This document shows positions 33,017 through 41,169 of a stretch of DNA of 64,000 nt, in pieces. Positions within the stretch are counted from its first letter, which is position 1; every line of letters begins with the position of its first letter. The position numbers and the translations under genes were made by a program. Source of the stretch: Flavobacterium filum DSM 17961 (GTDB lineage: Bacteria > Bacteroidota > Bacteroidia > Flavobacteriales > Flavobacteriaceae); the NCBI RefSeq assembly GCF_000425465.1, contig NZ_AUDM01000004.1, positions 124,001 through 188,000 on the forward strand. Reading direction: 5' to 3'. The notes beneath the pieces were generated by a model. It saw only the letters and a list, made by a program, of their open reading frames with translations, was not told the DNA's origin and did not search any database.

Positions 33017-33299
33017 ACATTATCCTTGGTTATGACTAGACTTTGAGTAGTCTTTGAGTTTTACTTGCTTTTACTTCAACATTTAAAGTTACTGAAAAAT
33101 TCTATTGGAATACCGATTGCAATTGACTTCTATTTTAAGTTTGATTTGGGTGTCATTTATGCTAAAAAATGTCATTTATACCTTTGATAGTCATATGGTA
33201 TATTGTTGCAAATTCAATTTGTCAATTTCTATATTCATTTAAAAAATCTCTAAACTTATTAACAAAATATTTTTTAATATGTTGATATATAATTATTCA
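33017..33299. other. Non-coding stretch with short direct repeats
   Basis: I see no gene here. It holds two spaced direct-repeat pairs, CTTTGAGT at 33041 and 33052 (11-base period) and TGTCATTTAT at 33151 and 33170 (19-base period), both upstream of the excisionase-like ORF. The rest is AT-rich sequence leading to the nrdD promoter. Confidence 0.6.
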
Positions 33300-33334
33300 A
33301 ATAGGATAAAAAAGTATTATTTAATTTATTTTTG
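33300..33334 (+). promoter_or_regulatory. nrdD promoter with candidate Rrf2/NsrR operator
   Basis: AATAGGATAAAAAAGTATTATT (33300-33321, given here as its two halves AATAGGA and TATTATT around TAAAAAAG) matches the site before nadA at 19 of 22 bases. It overlaps the expected -33 region of a promoter whose -7 box TATTTTTG lies at 33327-33334, a position suited to a repressor. The nrdD ATG is 41 bases downstream of the box. Confidence 0.5.
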
Positions 33335-33374
33335 AAGAAGCAATTCAACTTAATTATTTTTAAAATCATGATGT

Positions 33375-35495
33375 ATGGAAAAATATGTTATTAAAAGAAA
33401 TGGTGTTTTTAAGCCGTTTGAAAAATTTAAAATAGCACAAGCTATCGAAAAAGCTTTTCAAAGTGAATCACAACCCTATCCTCCGGAAGTTGTGGTGGAA
33501 GTTATGAAACATTTAGCGTATAAAGAGACCTTTGCGGTTGAAGAAATTCAAGATACCATAGAAAAAGTATTGTTTGACTTTAATCATTATGACGTAATGC
33601 GTTCGTTCATGCTTTACCGACATACGCGTAAATTACAGCGAGAACACGTTAACGGATTAAATGAAGACACGACCTATGTTGACAGTACTCAAACCATTGA
33701 AGAATACATATCGCAAACCGATTGGCGAATTAATGCGAATGCCAATACATCTTATTCAAATGCCGGCTTAGTGAATAATGTGGCCGGTAAAATTATTGCC
33801 AACTACTGGTTGGATAAAGTGTACACTCCAGAAGAAGGCTATGCACACCGAAACGGTGATATTCATATACACGATTTGGATTGCTTGACCGGTTATTGTG
33901 CAGGATGGAGTTTACGCGTTTTATTAAACGATGGGTTTAACGGAGTTCGTGGCCGTGTGGAAAGTAAACCTCCCTCTCATTTTAGAGAAGCTTTGGGACA
34001 AATGGCTAATTTTTTAGGCATTTTGCAGAGTGAATGGGCGGGTGCACAAGCGTTTAGTTCGTTTGATACCTATTTAGCACCCTATGTTTTTAAAGATAAC
34101 TTACGTTTTGAAGAGGTGCTAAAAGCTGTACGAAGTTTTGTTTATAATTTAAATGTTCCCGCACGGTGGGGACAATCACCTTTTACGAATATCACTTTGG
34201 ATTGGGTTGTTCCGAGTGATTTGAAAGAACAAATTCCTACACGTAATAATGCACACTTATTTCTACATCATACAACACCCGATTTGGCACATCGAGCAAA
34301 GCTTAGGGGCGTTGCTGAGGTTTTTGAAATGCGGTATGAACATTTTCAACCGGAAATGAATATGATTAATAAAGCCTATTACACGGTGATGACGGAGGGC
34401 GATGCCAATGGACAACCCTTTACTTTTCCCATTCCCACAGTAAACATTACTGAAGATTTTGATTGGTATGGAGAAAACACCGACTTATTATTTGAAAATA
34501 CGGCCAAAATTGGGTCGTCTTACTTTCAGAATTTTATTGGAAGCCAGTACACTTTTGATGCTAACGGCCAAAAAGTAGAAAACCCGAATGCCTACAAACC
34601 CAATGCTGTTCGAAGCATGTGCTGTAGATTACAACTAGATTTGCGAGAATTATTAAAACGAGGCAATGGTTTATTTGGCAGTGCAGAAATGACCGGAAGT
34701 ATTGGTGTTGTTACTATTAATATGGCTCGTTTGGGCTATTTGAATGCCGGTAACAAATTGCAGTTGTATCAGCAATTGGATCATCTGTTAGCAATTTCAA
34801 AATCAACTTTAGAGAAAAAACGTGTATTTGTGCAAGAGATGTACGACCGAGGATTGTATCCGTATACCAAACGCTATTTGCCTCATTTTCGGAATCATTT
34901 TTCCACCATTGGTGTGAATGGAATTAATGAAATGATTTTAAATTTCACAAATGGTAAACACGACATTACGAGTCATTTTGGTTCTGAAATGGCCTTAGAA
35001 TTATTAGAACATATAAGAAATTGTATGAAAGCATTTCAGGAGGAAACCGGAAATTTATACAATTTAGAGGCTACTCCGGCCGAAGGAACCACCTATCGTT
35101 TTGCCAAAGAAGATAAAAAGCGTTATCACGATATTATTCAAGCCGGTGAAGGAGAAAATATTTATTACACCAATAGTTCACAAATTCCGGTAGATTTTAC
35201 CGAAGATCCGTTTGAAGCTTTAATGATGCAAGATGATTTACAATGTAAATACACGGGAGGAACCGTTTTGCATTTATATATGAATGAAAAAATCAGCTCA
35301 CCCGAAGCTTGCAGAAATTTTGTAAAAAAAGTGATTACCAACTTTAAATTACCTTATATCACCGTTACCCCTGTATTTAGTGTTTGTTCCGTTCACGGTT
35401 ATTTGAATGGTGAACACGAATACTGTCCGAAATGCGACGAAATTTTATTAGAAAAACTTAAATCAAACCACTATGAAATCACAACCTCAAACTAA
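33375..35495 (+). CDS. nrdD: Anaerobic ribonucleoside-triphosphate reductase, large polypeptide without glycyl-radical segment
   Basis: The 706-residue protein has an N-terminal ATP-cone (YVIKRNGVFKPFEKFKIAQA), class III catalytic barrel features (GYCAGWSLR, a SMCCRLQLD segment with Cys) and a C-terminal zinc region CSVHGYL...YCPKC. It stops shortly after that, at EITTSN. The RVMGY glycyl-radical loop normally found in the same chain is instead encoded by the next ORF in the +1 frame (35473-35643), which overlaps this gene by 23 bases. The enzyme reduces NTPs to dNTPs without oxygen. The ATG at 33375 gives a complete ATP-cone. Confidence 0.9.
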   Translation: MEKYVIKRNGVFKPFEKFKIAQAIEKAFQSESQPYPPEVVVEVMKHLAYKETFAVEEIQDTIEKVLFDFNHYDVMRSFMLYRHTRKLQREHVNGLNEDTTYVDSTQTIEEYISQTDWRINANANTSYSNAGLVNNVAGKIIANYWLDKVYTPEEGYAHRNGDIHIHDLDCLTGYCAGWSLRVLLNDGFNGVRGRVESKPPSHFREALGQMANFLGILQSEWAGAQAFSSFDTYLAPYVFKDNLRFEEVLKAVRSFVYNLNVPARWGQSPFTNITLDWVVPSDLKEQIPTRNNAHLFLHHTTPDLAHRAKLRGVAEVFEMRYEHFQPEMNMINKAYYTVMTEGDANGQPFTFPIPTVNITEDFDWYGENTDLLFENTAKIGSSYFQNFIGSQYTFDANGQKVENPNAYKPNAVRSMCCRLQLDLRELLKRGNGLFGSAEMTGSIGVVTINMARLGYLNAGNKLQLYQQLDHLLAISKSTLEKKRVFVQEMYDRGLYPYTKRYLPHFRNHFSTIGVNGINEMILNFTNGKHDITSHFGSEMALELLEHIRNCMKAFQEETGNLYNLEATPAEGTTYRFAKEDKKRYHDIIQAGEGENIYYTNSSQIPVDFTEDPFEALMMQDDLQCKYTGGTVLHLYMNEKISSPEACRNFVKKVITNFKLPYITVTPVFSVCSVHGYLNGEHEYCPKCDEILLEKLKSNHYEITTSN

Positions 35496-35643
35496 TTCTG
35501 TATTAGAACAACACAACGAATTGCGAACCAAATGTTTAGTTTATACCCGAGTAATGGGCTATCACAGGCCGGTAGAAAGTTTTAACATTGGTAAAAAAGG
35601 AGAACACAAACAACGCACACATTTTAATGAAACCAAGTGCTAA
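35473..35643 (+). CDS. Separate glycyl-radical domain of class III ribonucleotide reductase
   Basis: This 56-residue ORF begins at an ATG inside the 3' end of nrdD and ends inside the start of nrdG. Its core, LRTKCLVYTRVMGYHRPVES, is the NrdD glycyl-radical motif with the radical Gly at residue 29, followed by a FNIGKKGEHKQR tail typical of the family. Overlaps of 23 bases with nrdD and 17 bases with nrdG indicate coupled translation and argue that this is a designed separate polypeptide. A +1 frameshift (programmed or sequencing error) producing one NrdD chain is the alternative. A separate subunit would be analogous to GrcA (YfiD) for pyruvate formate-lyase. Confidence 0.85.
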   Translation: MKSQPQTNSVLEQHNELRTKCLVYTRVMGYHRPVESFNIGKKGEHKQRTHFNETKC

Positions 35644-36310
35644 AAAAATTGTTCATAGCATCACTGCCTTTACCTTATTGGATTATCCTGACCAAACTGC
35701 GTGCATTCTTTGGTTTGCGGGATGCAATATGAAATGTAGTTATTGTTATAATCCGGAGATTGTTTTCGGGAAAGGAAGTTATTCCATTCCCGAAATACTT
35801 TCTTTTTTGGAAAAACGAAGAGGTTTATTAGATGCTGTTGTTTTTAGTGGTGGCGAATGTTTGTTGTACAAAGAATCCTTAGAATTAATGGTTTTGATTA
35901 AAGCGATGGGGTTTTTGATTAAAGTTGACACTAACGGTAGTAAGCCAGCACGATTACGGGAAGCCATTACCTTGGGTTTGATTGATTATGTTGCTTTAGA
36001 TTTTAAAGCAACCCGAGCTAAGTTTAAAAGCATTACTGAATCTAGGTTTTATGAGCAATTTTTGGAATGTCTTTCTATTTTACAACAATCAAAAACCCCT
36101 TTTGAAGTGCGAACAACTGTTCACACCGATTTGTTAAATGAAAATGATATTGTCCAAATGACCCAACTTTTAGAAGATAATGACTATAATGGAAATTATT
36201 TTTTGCAACCCTTCAGAAATAATTCAATCACTTTGAAGCCACTCATTAATTCAAAAAATTTTGACTATACGCATTTATCAACTCATAACATTCGACTTTG
36301 CATGCGTTAA
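35627..36310 (+). CDS. nrdG: Anaerobic ribonucleotide reductase activating protein (radical SAM)
   Basis: I start it at the ATG at 35627 (MKPSAKKIVHSITAF), overlapping the glycyl-radical ORF. The 227-residue protein has the radical SAM cluster motif CNMKCSYC with the preceding ILWFAGCN, and the GGE-like VFSGGECLLY segment. NrdG uses a [4Fe-4S] cluster and SAM to put the radical on the Gly of NrdD, here presumably on the separate domain. It is the last gene of the nrd operon; its stop abuts a Crp/Fnr-like palindrome. Confidence 0.93.
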   Translation: MKPSAKKIVHSITAFTLLDYPDQTACILWFAGCNMKCSYCYNPEIVFGKGSYSIPEILSFLEKRRGLLDAVVFSGGECLLYKESLELMVLIKAMGFLIKVDTNGSKPARLREAITLGLIDYVALDFKATRAKFKSITESRFYEQFLECLSILQQSKTPFEVRTTVHTDLLNENDIVQMTQLLEDNDYNGNYFLQPFRNNSITLKPLINSKNFDYTHLSTHNIRLCMR

Positions 36311-36355
36311 TATGATTAAAATCATACCTAAGGATTGTTGGAGTTAATACATTTG
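36311..36355 (+). promoter_or_regulatory. Crp/Fnr-like site and promoter of the rrf2-nadAB-norCB operon
   Basis: TATGATTAAAATCATA (36311-36326) is a perfect 16-bp palindrome containing TGAT-N4-ATCA, close to the Fnr/Crp-family consensus. Its centre (36318.5) is 36.5 bases before the last base of TACATTTG (36348-36355), a perfect TAnnTTTG -7 box. That puts the site near -41.5, the class II activator position. Confidence 0.6.
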
Positions 36356-36394
36356 CTTTTTGTTGGAGAATTATGACTATTTTTGAAATAAAAA

Positions 36395-36829
36395 ATGCTT
36401 TCTAAAACATGTGAATATGCCGTTAGGGCAACTTTAGTAATTGCAGCAGAAACGGAACAAGGTAATCGAATCAGTTTGCGAGAAATTGCACGTAAGATTG
36501 ATTCACCTGAGTCGTTTACGGCTAAAATTTTACAAAAATTAGCCCGAAACAATATTGTTGATTCCCTGAAAGGAAATGGCGGTGGTTTTTTTGTTTCTAA
36601 AGAAAAACTTATTCAGGTTACATTAAGTGATATTATTTTAGCCATTGATGGAGAAGCTCTATTTAAAAGATGTAGTTTAGGTTTAAATGATTGTTCAGAA
36701 ATTAAACCATGCCCGTTTCACAATCAATATAAACCTATTCGTGAGCAATTAAAATTAGCTTTAGATTCTACATCATTAGCCGATTTAGTTAGTGGTTTAG
36801 TTTCTCATTCCACCTTTTTAAAAACATAA
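36395..36829 (+). CDS. Rrf2-family Fe-S transcriptional regulator, NsrR-like
   Basis: The 144-residue protein is a typical Rrf2 regulator: N-terminal MLSKTCEYAVRATL, a winged HTH with EIARKIDSPESFTAKILQKL, the wing GNGGGFFVSK, and three Cys at 93, 100 and 106 in CSLGLNDCSEIKPC for an Fe-S cluster. The spacing (X6 then X5) differs slightly from IscR/NsrR (X5, X5). Its position at the head of nad-nor genes suggests an NO- or redox-sensing role like NsrR. Candidate operators lie before nadA and nrdD. Confidence 0.88.
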   Translation: MLSKTCEYAVRATLVIAAETEQGNRISLREIARKIDSPESFTAKILQKLARNNIVDSLKGNGGGFFVSKEKLIQVTLSDIILAIDGEALFKRCSLGLNDCSEIKPCPFHNQYKPIREQLKLALDSTSLADLVSGLVSHSTFLKT

Positions 36830-36845
36830 AAAAATTTTAATTGCA

Positions 36846-36867
36846 AATAAGATAAAAAAGTCCTATT
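36846..36867 (+). promoter_or_regulatory. Candidate Rrf2/NsrR operator before nadA
   Basis: AATAAGA and TCCTATT form a near-perfect inverted repeat (one mismatch) around TAAAAAAG, ending 3 bases before the nadA ATG. The 22-bp element shares 19 bases with the one in the nrdD promoter. Confidence 0.5.
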
Positions 36868-36870
36868 TAA

Positions 36871-37800
36871 ATGAATGTATCGACTTTACAACAAAAAATT
36901 ACAGCCTTAAAGCAATCAAAAAAAGCAATACTATTAGCTCATTATTATCAGTCTCCTGAGATTCAGGAAATTGCAGATTTTGTGGGTGATAGTCTTGAAC
37001 TTTCCAGAAAAGCAGCTTCAACAGATGCAGCAATTATTGTATTTGCCGGTGTATATTTTATGGCAGAAACGGCAAAAATTTTAAATCCGTCAAAAAAAGT
37101 AATCGTTCCTGATGTAAATGCGGGATGTTCATTGTCTGATGGTTGTCCGCCTGATAAATTTGAAGAATTTCTTAAAAATTATCCCAATCACGTGGTTGTT
37201 ACGTATATCAATTGTTCGGCAGAAATTAAAACCCTGAGTGATTATGTTTGCACTTCTTCCAATGCTATCAAAGTAATTAATACAATACCTAAAGAAGAAA
37301 AAATTGTTTTTGCACCGGATAGGAATTTAGGGAATTATCTTATCAAAGAAACCGGTCGGGATATGGTTTTATGGGAAGGTTCTTGTGTGGTACACGAAGC
37401 ATTTTCGTTGGAAAAACTAATTACTTTACATCAAAAAAATCCTGATGCAGTAATTGTTGCTCACCCTGAGTCAGAAGCTCATATTTTACGAACAGCAAAC
37501 TATATTGGTTCTACTTCCGGAATGATTAATTATATAAAATCTTCACCCAAAACAAAATTTATTATTGCTACTGAAAATGGAATTTTGTTTAAAATGCAAC
37601 AAGAAGTTCCAGATAAAATACTCATTCCTGCACCTTCCAAAGAAGATAATACTTGTGCCTGTAGTGAATGTGCATTTATGAAAATGAATACTTTAGAAAA
37701 AATTTATACGTGTCTTTTAAACGAATCACCTGAAGTTTTTTTAGAACAAGAAATAATCACTAAAGCACAACATCCCATTCAACGAATGCTTCAAATTTAG
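36871..37800 (+). CDS. nadA: Quinolinate synthase A
   Basis: The 309-residue product matches the short NadA type. It has LAHYYQSPEIQEIADFVGDS near the N terminus and the cluster Cys in NAGCSLSDGC (Cys86), EGSCVVHE (Cys172) and the CACSEC segment (Cys262-267). It condenses iminoaspartate with dihydroxyacetone phosphate to quinolinate using a [4Fe-4S] cluster that is sensitive to O2 and NO. It is followed by nadB after 4 bases, inside an operon with nor genes. Confidence 0.95.
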   Translation: MNVSTLQQKITALKQSKKAILLAHYYQSPEIQEIADFVGDSLELSRKAASTDAAIIVFAGVYFMAETAKILNPSKKVIVPDVNAGCSLSDGCPPDKFEEFLKNYPNHVVVTYINCSAEIKTLSDYVCTSSNAIKVINTIPKEEKIVFAPDRNLGNYLIKETGRDMVLWEGSCVVHEAFSLEKLITLHQKNPDAVIVAHPESEAHILRTANYIGSTSGMINYIKSSPKTKFIIATENGILFKMQQEVPDKILIPAPSKEDNTCACSECAFMKMNTLEKIYTCLLNESPEVFLEQEIITKAQHPIQRMLQI

Positions 37801-37804
37801 ACCT

Positions 37805-39349
37805 ATGAAAACATGTGATGTATTAATTTCGGGCACTGGAATAGCAGGACTTTCCTTAGCCATTCATTTAATTGAACAACAACCTGATTTACAAATTATT
37901 GTGTTGTCTAAAAACGATGCACGATTAACCAATACTTCCTTGGCTCAAGGAGGAATTGCTGCGGTTTGTAACCGACTTACCGATAGTTTTGAACAACATA
38001 TACAAGATACGTTAGCAGCAGGTAGAGGAAAATGCAATGCCAAAGTGGTTGAAATGGTGATTAAGCAAGCACCGCAACGATTGAATGAGTTAATAAAATG
38101 GGGAGCGGTATTCGATACCGAAAAAGACGGTCAGCTTGCTTTGGCCTTGGAAGGCGGACATTCTCATAACCGCGTGGTGCATTATAAAGATCAAACCGGT
38201 TGGCATATTCAAGAAGTTTTGTGGAATAGAATTAAGAATGAGGCAAACATCGAAGTGATTCCAAATGCATTTTGTGTTGATGTTATTACCAATAGGGATT
38301 CTGATGAAAATGAAGCCATTGGAATGTCGTATATGTTAGAATCACAATCAGAATTGAAAATTATTTATGCTAAAACAACGGTTCTTGCCACTGGGGGAAG
38401 TGGTCAATTGTTTGCATTTACTTCCAATCCTACGATAGCTACCGGTGATGGAGTAGCTATGGCTTTTAGAGCAGGAGCAACAATAAGCGATATGCAATAT
38501 ATCCAATTTCATCCTACTGCATTTTACGAAAAAGATAAAAGTAATTTGTTTCTGATTTCTGAAGCTGTAAGAGGTTTTGGCGGTTATGTGGTTAATTCAC
38601 AGGGAAAACGATTTTTATTTAATTCTGATATTAGAGGAGAATTAGCGACTAGAGATATCGTTACAGCCGCCATTTTTGAGGAATTGAATCACTCATCTGA
38701 ATCCTTTGTTTATTTGGACCTTCGTCATTTAAATCAAGACGAATTTAAAGATCATTTTCCTACCATTTATGAACGATTTATATCATCAGGTCTTCATCCT
38801 GAAAAGGACTTAGTGCCCATTGTTCCTGTTGCTCATTATCAATGTGGCGGAATTACAGTAAATGAATACGGACAAACTTCTGTGAAAAATTTATATGCAT
38901 TAGGTGAATGTTCGTGTACAGGATTACATGGAGCCAATCGCTTGGCTTCTAATTCGTTGTTGGAAGCGTTGGTCTATTCGTTTAATGCCGCTCAACAAAT
39001 TGTTACCTCTATTTGCGGGATTGAACAAAAGTTTTCATGTACTCAATTGATTGAATTTGAATCCCCCGTTAGTATTCATTCTGCTGTATTAAATGAATTT
39101 AAAGAGCAAGTGAGAAGCATTATGACTTATCAAGTTTTACAGGGTAGTCAAGAAGATAAAATGAAAGTTTTAACACAGTTGATTAAAATTCATACCGATT
39201 TAATGGAGTGTGTAGATTATTATTACCGTTGCCAAAATTGTTGTGAATTAGAGAATATGTTGCAAACTGCGATGATTATCGTGAATCAATCGTCCATTGC
39301 CTTGCATTTAGAAACAAACAAAAAAAATGAAAATGCCTTCAGTTGCTAA
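37805..39349 (+). CDS. nadB: L-aspartate oxidase
   Basis: The 514-residue flavoprotein has the FAD dinucleotide motif GTGIAGLSLA at the N terminus, ALEGGHSHNRVVH, the catalytic region FHPTAFYEK with the following SEAVRGFGGY (active-site Arg), and GECSCTGLHGANRLASNSLLE-type FAD contacts. It oxidises aspartate to iminoaspartate for NadA and can pass electrons to fumarate instead of O2, so it works anaerobically. It overlaps norC by 23 bases. Confidence 0.95.
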   Translation: MKTCDVLISGTGIAGLSLAIHLIEQQPDLQIIVLSKNDARLTNTSLAQGGIAAVCNRLTDSFEQHIQDTLAAGRGKCNAKVVEMVIKQAPQRLNELIKWGAVFDTEKDGQLALALEGGHSHNRVVHYKDQTGWHIQEVLWNRIKNEANIEVIPNAFCVDVITNRDSDENEAIGMSYMLESQSELKIIYAKTTVLATGGSGQLFAFTSNPTIATGDGVAMAFRAGATISDMQYIQFHPTAFYEKDKSNLFLISEAVRGFGGYVVNSQGKRFLFNSDIRGELATRDIVTAAIFEELNHSSESFVYLDLRHLNQDEFKDHFPTIYERFISSGLHPEKDLVPIVPVAHYQCGGITVNEYGQTSVKNLYALGECSCTGLHGANRLASNSLLEALVYSFNAAQQIVTSICGIEQKFSCTQLIEFESPVSIHSAVLNEFKEQVRSIMTYQVLQGSQEDKMKVLTQLIKIHTDLMECVDYYYRCQNCCELENMLQTAMIIVNQSSIALHLETNKKNENAFSC

Positions 39350-39773
39350 GTTTTATTCGTTTTCACCCCTAAAAATATTTATTACATTAAGTGTTTTATT
39401 TCTTTTATTTTCTTTTTCTATTTATCTAAAACCTCTTAGAAATAAAGAGCTTCGAAATTTATCTACACAAACACATGTGTCCGCAGGAAAGGAAGTTTGG
39501 CAACGAAACAATTGCCATACTTGTCATCAAATGTATGGATTAGGTGGTTATTTGGGACCGGATTTAACCAATATTATGTCTAAGCCGGGAAGGACAGATG
39601 CTTATATAAAAGGAATTATTACAAGTGGAGTCAAGCAAATGCCGGCTTTTCAGTTATCGGATAAAGAGTTGACAGATTTATTGTTTTTTTTAAAAGCGAT
39701 GAATGAAACCGGAACTGCTAATCCTACCGATTATCAAATTAATATAAATGGTACTTATACGTTGAAAAAGTAA
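39327..39773 (+). CDS. norC: Nitric oxide reductase subunit C (cytochrome c)
   Basis: The 148-residue protein has one N-terminal membrane anchor (about residues 14-34) and a periplasmic cytochrome c domain. Heme attachment is CHTCH (63-67) in the NorC-specific context NCHTCHQMYGLGGYLGPDLTN, and the distal Met is in KQMPAF (Met105). It passes electrons to NorB. The gene starts inside nadB and is followed by norB after one base, so NO reduction and NAD synthesis are translationally tied. Confidence 0.92.
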   Translation: MKMPSVAKFYSFSPLKIFITLSVLFLLFSFSIYLKPLRNKELRNLSTQTHVSAGKEVWQRNNCHTCHQMYGLGGYLGPDLTNIMSKPGRTDAYIKGIITSGVKQMPAFQLSDKELTDLLFFLKAMNETGTANPTDYQININGTYTLKK

Positions 39774-39774
39774 A

Positions 39775-41088
39775 ATGAAAACAAGTTATTGGTTAATGCG
39801 TTTTGCGTTAGCACTTTTATTGTTAGGAATGTTTTTTGGTCATCTTGCCTCAGAGTCTTACCGTTTTACAGATGCAACTCAAGGAATATTACCTTTTCAT
39901 GTGTTACGCCCCTTACATGTGAGCTCTGCATATTTTGGAATAATTATTGGAGGATTAGCATGTGTATCACTTGCTTTATTTGAAATTTTTCCTAATCTGA
40001 AACTGTCAAAATGGCTTAAAATTCACTTGTTTTTGTGGTTTATTTCTATTAGTGGAATATTTTACAGTTATTTTACAAAAGATTTCTCCGGCAGAGAATA
40101 TTGGGAGTTTAATCCTATCTGGGCTTTACCCATTTTTCTTTCGTTTGTAATTTTTTTATTTTTCATTTTGAAAAATTTGTTGACCGAAAAAAAATGGCCC
40201 TCTTATTATTGGATGTGGTTCACCGGAATTGTGTTTTTCCTATTTGTTTTTTTGGAGAATTATTTGTGGATATTTCCTTATTTTAAAAATGATTTAATTT
40301 CAGATTTAACGCTACAATGGAAAGTAAATGGTTCAATTGTAGGTGCTGTAAATCAGCTTTTGTATGGATTCTCGCTTTATATGATGACAAAAATAAGTGG
40401 TAATTCGGAAATGGCTCACAAAAAAATAGCCTACGCTTTGTATTTTCTTGGGCTATTCAATTTGATGTTTAATTGGGGGCATCATATTTATTTAGTTCCC
40501 ACTAGTCGATTTATCCATCATTTGTCTTATGTCGTAAGTATGACAGAGTGGATTATCTTTATAAAAATAATCTTGGATTGGAAAAAGCAACTTTCTGAGG
40601 CAAAAAAATATTATTACTTTTTCCCTTATCGCTTCATCATGGCTTCTGAATATTGGGTTGTCATTAACTTATTTTTAGCTTTGCTACTATCAATTCCGGC
40701 GGTTAATCTTTTTACTCATGGAACCCACATTACAGTAGCTCATGCCATGGGAACTACAATTGGCATCAATATGATGATTATTTTAGCAGGGGCTTTTTAT
40801 TATATTGCACCTCCACTTTTAAATAAATTAACTAGGATTACTTTAAATGCACTTTTTTGGCTTGTACAATCTTTATTGTTTCTTTTTATATTAGTTTTAG
40901 TTATTATGGGTGTTAAAAAGAGTATTTGGCAGTTTAGCGATTCCTCTATAACGTTTTCTCAACATCAAGATAGTTTATCGTTTATCATTGTTGTTTTTAT
41001 TGTATTGGGTACCCTTTTGTTCTTTAGTTTGGCTGGAATTCTCCTTTTTTTAATGCAACAATCTTTTATTAAAAAATCTAAATCATAA
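39775..41088 (+). CDS. norB: Nitric oxide reductase subunit B
   Basis: The 437-residue protein has about twelve membrane helices in the heme-copper oxidase pattern. Candidate heme/FeB His residues are in FHVLRPLHVS, NWGHHIYLVP, FIHHLSY and the HGTHITVAHAMG segment, which is NorB-like. There is no long N-terminal quinol-oxidising extension, and a norC precedes it, so this is the cytochrome c-dependent cNor type. It reduces two NO to N2O, which the NosZ encoded downstream can consume. Confidence 0.92.
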   Translation: MKTSYWLMRFALALLLLGMFFGHLASESYRFTDATQGILPFHVLRPLHVSSAYFGIIIGGLACVSLALFEIFPNLKLSKWLKIHLFLWFISISGIFYSYFTKDFSGREYWEFNPIWALPIFLSFVIFLFFILKNLLTEKKWPSYYWMWFTGIVFFLFVFLENYLWIFPYFKNDLISDLTLQWKVNGSIVGAVNQLLYGFSLYMMTKISGNSEMAHKKIAYALYFLGLFNLMFNWGHHIYLVPTSRFIHHLSYVVSMTEWIIFIKIILDWKKQLSEAKKYYYFFPYRFIMASEYWVVINLFLALLLSIPAVNLFTHGTHITVAHAMGTTIGINMMIILAGAFYYIAPPLLNKLTRITLNALFWLVQSLLFLFILVLVIMGVKKSIWQFSDSSITFSQHQDSLSFIIVVFIVLGTLLFFSLAGILLFLMQQSFIKKSKS

Positions 41089-41128
41089 AAAATAGTTATT
41101 TTTTTTACTGATGATATGAATTAATAAT

Positions 41129-41151
41129 TACCTTTGCTAACCAAATGGTTA
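41129..41151 (+). promoter_or_regulatory. tetR promoter with autoregulatory palindrome
   Basis: TACCTTTG (41129-41136) is a perfect -7 box. It runs straight into TAACCAAATGGTTA (41138-41151), an inverted repeat of TAACCA that would cover the transcription start, 18 bases before the TetR ATG. This is a natural operator position for self-repression. Confidence 0.55.
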
Positions 41152-41169
41152 AACTTAATAGTTAGTTCA

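Noticed and set aside
33282..33300. TTGA...TCAA pair before nrdD as a classical Fnr site
   Set aside because: The arms are separated by 11 bases instead of about 6 and do not sit at the spacing found at the other promoters.
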